Under the pieces are notes generated by a model, which was not told the origin of the DNA, did no database searches, and saw only the letters and a list, made by a program, of their open reading frames with translations. This document shows, piece by piece, positions 12,078 through 20,739 of a stretch of 20,739 nt of DNA (its first letter is position 1; every line of letters starts with the position of its first letter). The translations under genes and the position numbers were made by a program. The DNA lies in NCBI GenBank assembly GCA_000697335.1, contig JNEM01008738.1, positions 1 to 20,739 of the forward strand, read 5' to 3'. The DNA is from Conidiobolus incongruus B7586. Its lineage: Eukaryota; Entomophthoromycota; Entomophthoromycetes; Entomophthorales; Conidiobolaceae.

Positions 12078-13083
12078 ATAATCGCTCCCAAAACTTTTTT
12101 AATTTATTAATAAAATACTTATTAAAATAATTCTAAGCTAGTTCTATCAACTTTTAAATAACTTTATATTTGATTCAATTTATTACTCATTTATATTTTG
12201 TGTTGATAATAAAAATAAATAATTTATTTAAGATTTAATATATTGTTACAAATGGTAAAAATATAATTGATTAAATAGTGCTATAAAAATATGAGTTTTG
12301 AGACTGTTTCAAGAATATGTTTTGTTTACGTTGATCAATTTCATAAAAATAAAAGGTAAGAATGTTGAGCAAATGATTTAAAATATACCAATTTATTAAC
12401 ACAAACGACCTGAAATATATAGTCATTTATTTAGCTGAACAAATAAAAGCCATATTGTTAAAAATTATTTAATTTAATATAAACTTAAATTTATATAGAA
12501 TTTTCAATAATAATTCAGTAATATAGGAGTTTTTAATTATTTGACAAATTATGAAAATTGAGGATTACGTAATCATACTAGTATTAAAAAGATTAAACAT
12601 TTATTCAATCAGTCGCTCAAATAGAATAGATTGCAATGAGTGAACAGATTGTATTGATCTGGGTATAAGCAGAATAATTTAAATGTAATAATGTCTTTAG
12701 TAATATAGATATTAATCGTGAGTATTGGGTTATATCAATGACTATTATTTTCTGTTGTAGCAGTGCTGATATTGCTTTGATAAAATAATACACTTGACAG
12801 AGTATGCATAAATAAAGTTGAACTAATTTTAAAAATAGAATGTGCTTACTTGAATATTAAGATGAATAACACAGCTTTCAAACTATTGAATTATATTGAT
12901 TGTGGAAAACATTTAATATGGGGTTGAATTGGTGGATGCGAATAATTAATCACTTATATAAAGACCTGGATATTAAGTGATAGTAAGCAATGAGTTGTTA
13001 AATAAATTAAATATAATAACATATCATACGTTATAAAACTGGGAACATTACAAGCGCTTGATATGTCATTTTTTGAGAAGGAA
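12078..13083. other. Convergent intergenic region, no gene seen
   Basis: About 1 kb between the 3' ends of the kinase and the La-motif gene. AT-rich, with scattered stops in all frames. It should hold both transcript ends. An open frame on the minus strand from the La-motif gene runs in to 12954, but this is read-through of a spliced intron and unlikely to be translated. Confidence 0.6.
12109..12114 (+). terminator. Candidate poly(A) signal of the kinase gene
   Basis: AATAAA, 32 nt after the spliced stop and 72 nt after the unspliced stop of the kinase. Positional support only. Confidence 0.3.
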
Positions 13084-14807
13084 TCACTTGGATTCAGCCT
13101 ATACATAAACATTAATAATAGATAGATTATTTGAATATTGTACAATATTACCTGCTTCATGGGATGACTAGTGGCCTGAGCTTTAGCTTTTTCTAATGCT
13201 TTTTGCTTAAGAATAGCTGCGTAGCTATTTGATGCGGCTGTTGGGCTGATAGTGAGTTTTTCTATTTGTCCATTCAATTGATTTAAATCATCGACTTTGG
13301 ACTGTGATTCAGCAGTATTAACCTTCTGAGGTGGATGCGATCTATTCGCTTCAGTTTTGGAATTTACTTTAGACTGTTTGTCAGTCATTGAATTTTCCCT
13401 TTCAGAAGAAACAGGTAGAGATTGAGACTGTTTCATGTTTTTGACAACTTGGGACATTGAAACTGCAAAGTTAACTGGACGTGTTTTAGTTGGGGTGGTG
13501 TTCTCTGAAGTTGAAGAAAGAGGAGGGAAACTTTCTGGTGTAATTGGAGGTTCAGATTTGGAATGTGATGGTGTAGGTTCACTTATTGATTCATGATTAC
13601 CATTATGAATATTGCTATTTGAATAAGATCTCAGTGGCTCAAATGATTTACCTCCATTGCGACGCTGATTCTTATCATTTCTAGCTTTTCTCTCATAATT
13701 ACTGTTTTGTGAATTGGAGGTGTTCTGTTGGCTTTTACTGGGATGGCGACTATTTAAATGAGGTGGGGCTGGTGATTCAGATTGGTCATTAAGATGAGAT
13801 TTACGATGTACTCTTGGCGGCCGTGGGTGATTGCGATTGAAGTTTGAATTTGCATAATTCCTATATGACGAATCACGATACATAGGTGGATAGTAATAGG
13901 GCTCAGGATACATTTCAGGTCTAAATGAAAGGTTGGGATGATAATATGGATATGGGTAAGGCGGTATCATTGGAGGGTAGGCCATTGGAAGCATTGGTGG
14001 ATATAGAGGTTGATTGTTTGATATTTGGGGTGCTGAGTTATTCGATCGAGAATTATATGTGCCGCGTAATATTGACTCAGATTTTATGCGAACTGGGATA
14101 TATTGATCCCTAATTGTCTTTTCTCTAAGATAACTTAGCATACTTAAAGCCTCTGCCTCAGTTTGAAATACGAGAAACCATGTATTGCCTATATCTGGTC
14201 TGATACTTACTAATGGAGGACAGCTTGAATCAAAAAGATCACGAATTTCCTAAAAAAAAATTAAAAAATGTACAATATCTGGTATTCTGATGACGTATGC
14301 ATACCTGTTCAGTTACATCAGTAGGTATTTCTCGTAAAACTAAAGTATTTCTTGGTAAAACAATATTTGGCTTGACTTTGGTCTCGGTTTGATCTAAAAT
14401 GACACTTTCAGTTTGTTTAAGTGTACTTATTAAAAAGTCTAAGTCAGTTGTTAAAGCCTTGACTTTTTCTAACTCAAGTACAGCTTGAATAGGAACATAC
14501 ATTTCATTGTTCATTTTAGATACTAGATAAAATAAAGTCAATATGGCTATATAAATTATAAAGGAATTAAAAAATACCTAAAAAATCATCGGTTCTTAAG
14601 TTTTCTTTACTAAAGTAGAATTCGATACATGATTTCAATGAGTTCTTTAGTTCTTCGTTATCTAATTCAGTTGATAAGTTATATGACCACTGTTGTTGAA
14701 ATTTTGTGTAACTTACTAGAATCAATTGTATTTGGTTGAGTATTATTAGATTTGGAAGAATTAGTATTAACATCGTGAATTTGGGTAGTATTATTAGAGA
14801 TACTCAT
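13084..14807 (-). CDS. La-related RNA-binding protein, LARP4-like
   Basis: Predicted cytoplasmic mRNA-binding protein. LARP4 relatives bind poly(A) and poly(A)-binding protein and stabilise mRNA; that role is inferred here. Exons on the minus strand: 14807-14717, 14661-14578, 14522-14305, 14249-13152 and 13098-13084, 501 aa, phases consistent; introns are 55, 55, 55 and 53 nt. After a short Asn/Thr-rich start comes a La motif (about 31-105) with EFYFSKENLRTDDFL and YVPIQAVLELEKVKAL. It is followed by an RRM-like domain (about 114-195) with RNTLVLREIPTDVTEQEI, GNTWFLVFQTEAEA and YIPVRIKSESI, the order seen in LARP4. The rest is low complexity: a Tyr/Pro/Met-rich stretch (about 211-257), an Arg/Asn/Ser-rich stretch, and ESFPPLSS (about 370-377). 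A Sro9/Slf1-type protein is the alternative, but those lack this RRM-like segment. Confidence 0.85.
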
Positions 14808-17451
14808 AATTGACAGTTGTTAATAAATAAATTCTATTGAACTAAAAATGAACTTTGGTAGTGATATTTAAAAAGCAGTCAACTATGTGAATAAAGGAAC
14901 TGGAAGAAATTCCGTTGAATAAAAGTATTATAAATTAAATAAGACACAATTGACAATAAAGAAAGCGAAGATTAAGTTAATCAATTTGAATTTAATTAGT
15001 ACTTGAATTAATCAAATGTCAACAATCAATTAAAATGGGTTTGCTAATTAATCAATAAAAATATCAATTTAAATATATTCCTCATCAAATTTGAATTCTA
15101 ATTTAGCTTTTAATTGGTTAGTATAGAAATTTAAATGTCATTTATAAAATGATTACTCTAATCTGGCACAATGTACAAACTTCTGGAAAATATTGGCATA
15201 TTATCTTGATTAAATGAATTATTAAATAGGTGAGCTTCTAATTCAAAGATGTAAGTTTCACAATAGGAATAACAGTGAAACCGATTTTCATTAAATGTTA
15301 TTGATCTTCATTGAATAAAATATTTTAAAAAAAGTTTCTAATTCTTCAATAATAAAATAAGAATTAAATATTTTGATATAATGTTATATGATTAATCTAA
15401 TATTTCCTGTATAGTTACCAAGCAGCTACTTTAATACCAATGTTTATTAATACTTGTTCCTATTAATATCCCTATTTAGTAATTCTTTATTTTATGTTTT
15501 TAAAGCGCTTGACAAGGAATTTGATTTTTTTACTAAAATTGGATATTTAATTAAAATTTTAATGAATTCAAAACCATATTTACAAAATTTAAATTAAATA
15601 AATGAATAAAATTTGGAATTTGAAATTCGATTTAATATAAGAATTTTGATTGTGAAAAAATATATTTATACATATTCTCAGAATATTATCAACTGAAATA
15701 TAATATCTTGAGCTTTTATTATATTAGTGACATTAATGAGAAAGTTTATTTGGATTTTTTCTATAGAATAATAAGTATAAGTATGATGATTTGATAAAAT
15801 ATTTAATAGCCGTTAGTGTGTTAATTATGAAGATAATCTATTTCAAATTTCAAAATATATCACAATTAAAATATTGATAATTATTTGAATAGCTTGGCAA
15901 TTTATTCTGAATTCTTGGTTTAATCATAACCATAATCATTATCAATAATTGAATGAGATAGTATAATAATAATAATAACGCCCTAAAGAAATATAGATAA
16001 CTATATCATGAAGGATTCTGTATATTAATAATACTTCAATCTATATCTGAGTTGAGTCATCAAGAATTCGTATATAATCATCTTGACAAAATTCAATTGG
16101 ATCTAATAATATGAAAATTTTGATAATTCAATTATTATATTTTAATAATATTAAACATTATTCAATATATAATCCAACTAGTGAATGTGTTGTAGACATA
16201 TTATATTTGCGTAATTTTAGCAAGTACTTTTTAAGGATGAAAAATTGCTAGATAATCAAAGTTCTTAGTTTTTAGTTTTTAGATTGAGAATTTCAATGAT
16301 TGATTATATTATTTAATCTCTTTTATTCTAGATTTATTGCTAGTTAAAGATATAATATTATACCTAATCGCTATCAATGATAAATTTTGGACACAATGGA
16401 AGTAATACTTTATATCTCAGTGTAAAAGGAATTATCAATTTATCAAATAATAAAAAACTATTAATTAAATCAATCTAAGACTTGGCAATTAAAGGCTAAT
16501 TAACAGAAACAATATAGATTTTAATCAACAATATGCATAATTGAACAAATAATCCTTTAGTTTTTGTTCATTAATCAATAATAAAATTTTCCGATAACTT
16601 TGTCCTTTTAACAACGATTAAAATAAGAAATGGTAAAAATTAATAAACCACTTTTTGATGCATATAATCATCAAGTTGTAATTCTGACAATATCAAAATT
16701 TACTCAAAAACTTAACATTTTATATACAGTATTGCTAGAAATGACATAAACCAAAGTATATAAAACGATTTTTTGAACCAAGTAATAGCAATTTAATTTT
16801 TATGCGCAATATACTAATATAAATAAATGAAATATGTACTTAACAATGAATGCCATTATTAGTAATAATTAATAATAAAACAGATAAAAATGTTTGGGTA
16901 CTTGATGAAATAGTACCATGATCTAATTTCTTATCATCATAATCATAAAATTTACAGAGGTATTTTAAATTGTTATATCTGGTAATACTTATTAGTTAAA
17001 ATTTAAGCATTTTTAACTTAGATTTATTATAATAAATGAAAATTACGTCTATCAAAATAACTTTAATTTTTATATAAATACAAAGTAAGCATCATTAAAA
17101 ACAATGAAAATATATTTAATAAAATAAGGAAATATCAATTAGTAGTTCGACTTCATGCTTTTATTAATTATTACTCCAAGTATCTGTAATGAGTTCTGAA
17201 ATTGATAGATCATCAAATTGAAATTGTTTCAAAATTTCAATTTACTAATACAACTAAAATCAATTTATTATCAATTATAAAATCAACCCAATTCTCTAAA
17301 ATTGTTCAAATTTTTCCTCATATTATTAATTATATTAATTATATTAATTGAAACAGCTTTTAAATATTATATATATATATATATTTTATTATTCATCTCC
17401 TTTTTAATTGGGATATTGGTTATTCAATATCGTTATTTTGATTATAATAAT
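14808..17451. other. 2.6 kb divergent intergenic region, no gene seen
   Basis: Separates the minus-strand La-motif gene from the plus-strand NoxR gene and so must contain both promoters. AT-rich throughout, with an (AAT)n run near 15966-15977 and a short TAGTTTTT tandem near 16265-16280. No convincing open frame. A hydrophobic Ile/Leu/Tyr-rich frame at 17302-17451 has no ATG before the NoxR start and looks like composition noise. One strong palindrome occurs at 17215-17243. Confidence 0.6.
17215..17243. repeat. 11-bp perfect palindrome upstream of NoxR
   Basis: AAATTGAAATT at 17215-17225 pairs exactly with AATTTCAATTT at 17233-17243 across a 7-nt loop, about 210 nt upstream of the NoxR start. 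It could form a hairpin in a leader RNA or be a binding site for a dimeric regulator; chance in AT-rich DNA is also possible. Confidence 0.4.
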
Positions 17452-19167
17452 ATGGCATTGAAAGTATATTTAACTTTAATATTAGTCGGATAATTTTAAT
17501 AATATATATATAGGTTGAAATTGAACAATGGCATTTAGCTGTCAGTGCTTACGATGATAAAGATTACACCACTGCTTTGGAAATATTTCAAGTAATTAAC
17601 TACCATTCTTTATTATATATAGATGTATTAATGTTAAATTTGTAGACTATACCTAGTAATGCCAAAATATTATTTAATTTAGGTGTATTACACTCAAAAC
17701 TTGGAAACCACAAAGAATCAGTAATTAATATAGCATTATACTATATATAATTAATATACTGATATATATAAAAATTGATTTAGTTTGAGTGTATTGAAGG
17801 ATGTTTAGCCTTGGATAAATTTTTAGCAGTCGCGCATTTTCAAAAAGCGGTTGAAAATTTTCATTTAGGAAATTATGATCAAGCTCAACAAGGGTTTAAA
17901 CAGACGTTTGGTGTAAGCATCACATTGCTACAGTATAATATATTGTTACTTATAGTCATAATGGATATTTAGTATATGAGAGGAAATCAAATGATTGACT
18001 ATTCTCAGCTCGGATTAAATCATAAGATGTATTTGATCGAAATTCGATTTAATAGAGCTTTGGCTTTGAAAAAGAAAGGAGATACTGCAACCTCCAATAT
18101 TGAACTCGAACAAGTTAAAAAACTACTAAAGGATTATCCCAATGAGCAAGTAAGCGAAGGTTTAGAAGACTTTGAGGTAATTTTATTGCAATATTTGGAT
18201 TCATAATTTTAATTATGTGTATTAGAATGCCAAATTAATTGAACTGCCCTTTGGTGCAATATTCCGTCCCATCGAGAGCAAAGTCAAAAATTCTAAAAAA
18301 GTTGATTATTTAGGAAAAGCAAAGGTAGTCTCAGCAGCCGGAGACCAGAACACTTCAACCGGATTTCAAGGCGCTGAAAAGAAGAAGGCAATTGAAGAAA
18401 GTACCAAATCAGCAGACATTTCAACACCTAATCCTATTGAGGCCAAAAGGGCAAATACGATACCTAATTCAGAGTCAACTTACGATATTGTCAAAGGAGA
18501 AAATCGGAATAGTATGTCTGCATTAGACTCTAAGATGTCTAAGTCTTATATAAATGGTGATAGCGATTTCTCAATTGACAAGACAAATAGTGGGAAGAGA
18601 GCGGAGACCATTGCAGAATCGAAGCCAGGAAACAGATATGGAGTCATTGTATCAAATCCTACCAATAACTATTCAATCCCTCCACGCCCAATTGGTACAG
18701 TACCCTACTTTCCACCACCAGGGGATTCAAATGTTGTAATGCCTCCTATACCATCTCAAGATATGAAACCCAAGAACAAAAGCACCCTAAGCAACTCGTC
18801 AAAGTTAAGGAATGAGATAGATAATGGGATGCCAAGACCAGATACATCAATGTCCAAAACTAGACCAGCACCAGTTATTCCTCCTGGTAGAATGAAAGTC
18901 AAGTGTCATTTCGACCAAACATTTGTCCTTGCAATGTCATCCAATTCCGCTTATCCAAAGATATTGAACCGAATAAGACAAAAATTCAACAATCCAAACT
19001 TAATGCTAAAGTATCGAGATGAGGATAATGACTGGGTTTCAATTGTAGATCAGAGTGATATGGATATTGCTAGAGGCTTCTTTGGGGGAGATTCGGTTAG
19101 ATCAAACAAGCTGGAGGTTTGGTGCTATGATCCAACAATTACGATTAATAACAAATCCCAAACATAA
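17452..19167 (+). CDS. noxR: NADPH oxidase regulator NoxR (p67phox-like)
   Basis: Cytosolic activator of fungal NADPH oxidases. In this family the TPR region binds Rac-GTP, an activation segment stimulates Nox, and the PB1 domain binds partners such as Cdc24 or Bem1. Exons: 17452-17463, 17514-17591, 17646-17720, 17784-17912, 17973-18176 and 18226-19167, 479 aa. The first exon is only four codons (MALK), joining to VEIEQWHLAVSAYDDKDY as in the family start. TPR repeats fill about residues 5-150, including YMRGNQMIDYSQLGLNHK. The p67phox-type activation segment FRPIESKVKNSKKVDYLGKA begins at 179. A linker holds a Pro-rich stretch (about 317-342: IPPRPIGTVPYFPPP). The PB1 domain (about 388-467) has Lys in MKVKCHF and the acidic OPCA segment YRDEDNDW followed by DQSDMDIA, so it is of mixed type. 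No SH3 domain is present, as in fungal NoxR and unlike animal p67phox. Confidence 0.94.
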
Positions 19168-19215
19168 TATCTATACTTTAATTGGCTTACATAAGGATAA
19201 TAGGTTGATGATCAT

Positions 19216-19221
19216 AATAAA
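19216..19221 (+). terminator. Candidate poly(A) signal of NoxR
   Basis: AATAAA about 50 nt after the NoxR stop codon, followed by GT-rich sequence (GCTGTAGTTGT), which fits a downstream element. Confidence 0.4.
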
Positions 19222-19464
19222 GCTGTAGTTGTAATTATAATACATGAAATCTAGTTGATCTGAGTTTCATATTTAATATGCAAACAATTTAATAATATTC
19301 AACCTGAATAAGTTTCATTAGCACGAAAACATAAGATTAATATTAAATTCAATAATCAAGCTATTTTGTCATCAATGCTATCACCTCAAATATATCAATT
19401 TAAAATCGTTTATCAATGCTGAAAATGCTATTTGATTATATAGATTAAAACGAAGACTATTTTT

Positions 19465-19470
19465 TTTATT
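19465..19470 (-). terminator. Candidate poly(A) signal of gamma-COP
   Basis: AATAAA on the minus strand about 20 nt after the gamma-COP stop, followed by an A run. Confidence 0.3.
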
Positions 19471-19490
19471 AAATCGAAAGACTAATATGT

Positions 19491-20739
19491 TTATACTACT
19501 GCAGACATAACAAGTTGAGTAATTTCAGGATCTGAAGTTCGAACTCCCAATTCCATTGTAACTCCATCAGATGAAGCAGCCATTCTAACTCTAGCGGCAA
19601 TAGGGATTTCATTATTGAATTTACCAGTCATAGTAAGATGGTGAGAAGTTTGACCAGGCTTAACTACCTGACCATCAACAGCTTGGAGACCCAAAATTTC
19701 TAAAAGCATATCAACAGTTTCTTCTAAAGTTTCTACGGCACTAAGTGAGAATGTCTCAACTTGCTGGTTGTCTTCACCGAGTTCTTCCCATACCTTCTTG
19801 AAGCCACCTTCGTTAGCGGAGGCAAGGAATGCAGGGACGATGTAATCGGCCAATTGGAGTTTAAGAGACTCAACACCATACTCATCATCAAAACCTTCTT
19901 CTTCAATTTCTTCGGTGGAAGGATCATATTCTTTAGTGATAAAGTTGAGAGTATTTTGGAATGTAGCGCCTACAAATCCTTGCTTAGAGACAATAACATA
20001 GGTTGCCTTGGGTTGGTCAAAGTATAAAGGCTCGGAGGGAACTACAGCGATCATTTGAATGAGATCTGGGTTAGTTTCGCCAGTAGTGAGATCATAAATG
20101 GAATCAGGTTCAGGGATCATGTTCATAACTAGATTTTCAAGCACAACTTCGTTAACGGTATTTGTAACAATGAATTCAAAGATAGCATGATTGGCAAAAA
20201 TGTGCTTATAGGCTTTCACAACGTATTCAACTTCAGATTCGGTAAGTTCAATAGGAGCAACAACTGGAGAGGTTTTAAGAAGAGGACCAAAACTGGAAGT
20301 CTCGGGATAAACTTCGAGTAATTTTTGATGATTTGATTGCAAGTTGTTTAACATTTGCATAGAAATAGGAGCCAATGAGGGGCTGGCAGTTTCCGATGTA
20401 ACTTCCTTATTAGAACGAGTGGGTTTTTGAACAGGATCCAAAATAGGGGGAGCATGACGCAAGTTGGATTGGTAGGAGTCTTCATCTCCCTTAGGAATGA
20501 CAGGAATGGGAGTGGGGTCAAATGGCTTTTCTTTAGCCTCTGGATTGCTACAATATTGGGCAAGAGATTGTTCCAAAGTAGCCAAGTGGAATACCATTTG
20601 TTGTTTGACATACTGTTCACCGGCATCTTGATTTTTAATGACCTTCAAAGCCCAAGCAGCACGGTCACGTACTTCATCATCGGGATCTTCCAAGCATCGA
20701 GTGAGTAATACTTGGACGCTCTTTTTAACATTTTCATCG
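19491..20739 (-). CDS. SEC21: COPI coatomer gamma subunit, C-terminal part
   Basis: Gamma-COP is a core subunit of the COPI coat that forms retrograde Golgi-to-ER vesicles. The window shows only its last 415 residues, uninterrupted by introns; the first visible full codon is at 20738-20736 and the 5' part lies outside. The visible start, SVQVLLTRCLEDPDDEVRDR, is the end of the helical-repeat solenoid (the family has a close match at its equivalent place). It is followed by a Pro-rich flexible linker (PTPIPVIPKGDE, then Ser/Thr-rich sequence). The appendage domain starts near PIELTESEVEYVVKAYKH and ends with the platform part (DMLLEILGLQAVDGQ to VMSAVV). In this family the appendage recruits ArfGAPs. 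The ATG at 20693 is internal, not the start. Codon use is moderately GC-biased, in line with good expression. Confidence 0.95.
   Translation of the reverse strand, partial: DENVKKSVQVLLTRCLEDPDDEVRDRAAWALKVIKNQDAGEQYVKQQMVFHLATLEQSLAQYCSNPEAKEKPFDPTPIPVIPKGDEDSYQSNLRHAPPILDPVQKPTRSNKEVTSETASPSLAPISMQMLNNLQSNHQKLLEVYPETSSFGPLLKTSPVVAPIELTESEVEYVVKAYKHIFANHAIFEFIVTNTVNEVVLENLVMNMIPEPDSIYDLTTGETNPDLIQMIAVVPSEPLYFDQPKATYVIVSKQGFVGATFQNTLNFITKEYDPSTEEIEEEGFDDEYGVESLKLQLADYIVPAFLASANEGGFKKVWEELGEDNQQVETFSLSAVETLEETVDMLLEILGLQAVDGQVVKPGQTSHHLTMTGKFNNEIPIAARVRMAASSDGVTMELGVRTSDPEITQLVMSAVV

Larger units (their letters stand above)
19168..19490. other. Convergent 3' intergenic region
   Basis: Holds the transcript ends of NoxR (plus) and gamma-COP (minus). 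AT-rich, no gene. Each side has a candidate poly(A) hexamer close to its stop. Confidence 0.6.

Noticed and set aside
12954-13098. C-terminal extension of the La-motif protein to a stop at 12954
   Set aside because: A canonical 53-nt intron at 13099-13151 joins to a short exon ending AESK and a stop at 13084. The read-through residues are hydrophobic and AT-driven.
13925-14113. Plus-strand open frame opposite the La-motif gene
   Set aside because: Shadow of the low-complexity Tyr/Pro-rich coding stretch on the minus strand.
17302-17451. Membrane-like N-terminal extension of NoxR rich in Ile, Leu and Tyr
   Set aside because: It has no ATG before 17452, derives from AT-rich repeats, and NoxR/p67phox proteins begin near the MALK position.
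19733-20708. Open frames opposite or out of frame with gamma-COP
   Set aside because: Shadows of a well-supported conserved coding region.

Overview
This is a nuclear window from a very AT-rich fungus. Six protein genes sit in long non-coding stretches that are often below about 20% GC. Five of the six are split by small GT-AG introns of 49-63 nt, typically with a GTAAKW-like donor and a TAG or CAG acceptor. The gene set points to an early-diverging filamentous fungus: a NoxR/p67phox regulator of NADPH oxidase, a Sid2/Dbf2-type kinase, a mitochondrial Hsp70, a gamma-COP, a METTL25-family methyltransferase-like protein and a La-related protein with a LARP4-like layout. An entomophthoralean (Conidiobolus-like) source would fit the composition, but that is inference.

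Layout: 1-2118 is AT-rich non-coding DNA opening with a (TA)n tract. 2119-2340 is a short island of higher GC that may be a coding relic. 2482-4599 (+) is mitochondrial Hsp70, three exons, 668 aa. 5305-6945 (+) is a METTL25/RRNAD1-like protein, six exons, 454 aa. 6946-10016 is a 3 kb gap that includes an extremely AT-rich, CpG-free block (about 7000-8250), a repeat block shared with the window start, and a short inverted duplication. 10017-12037 or 12077 (+) is a Sid2/Dbf2-like kinase of nine or ten exons. 13084-14807 (-) is the La-motif protein, five exons, 501 aa. 14808-17451 is a 2.6 kb gap between divergent genes. 17452-19167 (+) is NoxR, six exons, 479 aa. 19491-20739 (-) is the C-terminal 415 aa of gamma-COP, cut by the window edge.

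The genes do not form a pathway cluster. They serve mitochondrial protein import and folding, septation or mitotic-exit signalling, mRNA binding, reactive-oxygen signalling and COPI transport, as expected of a random core segment of a fungal chromosome. No CRISPR array, tRNA, rRNA, retroelement or intact transposon was recognised. I did not find a convincing new multi-gene system. The least explained parts are the ultra-AT block, the two coding-like relics at 2119-2340 and 9330-9640, and the short repeat family.
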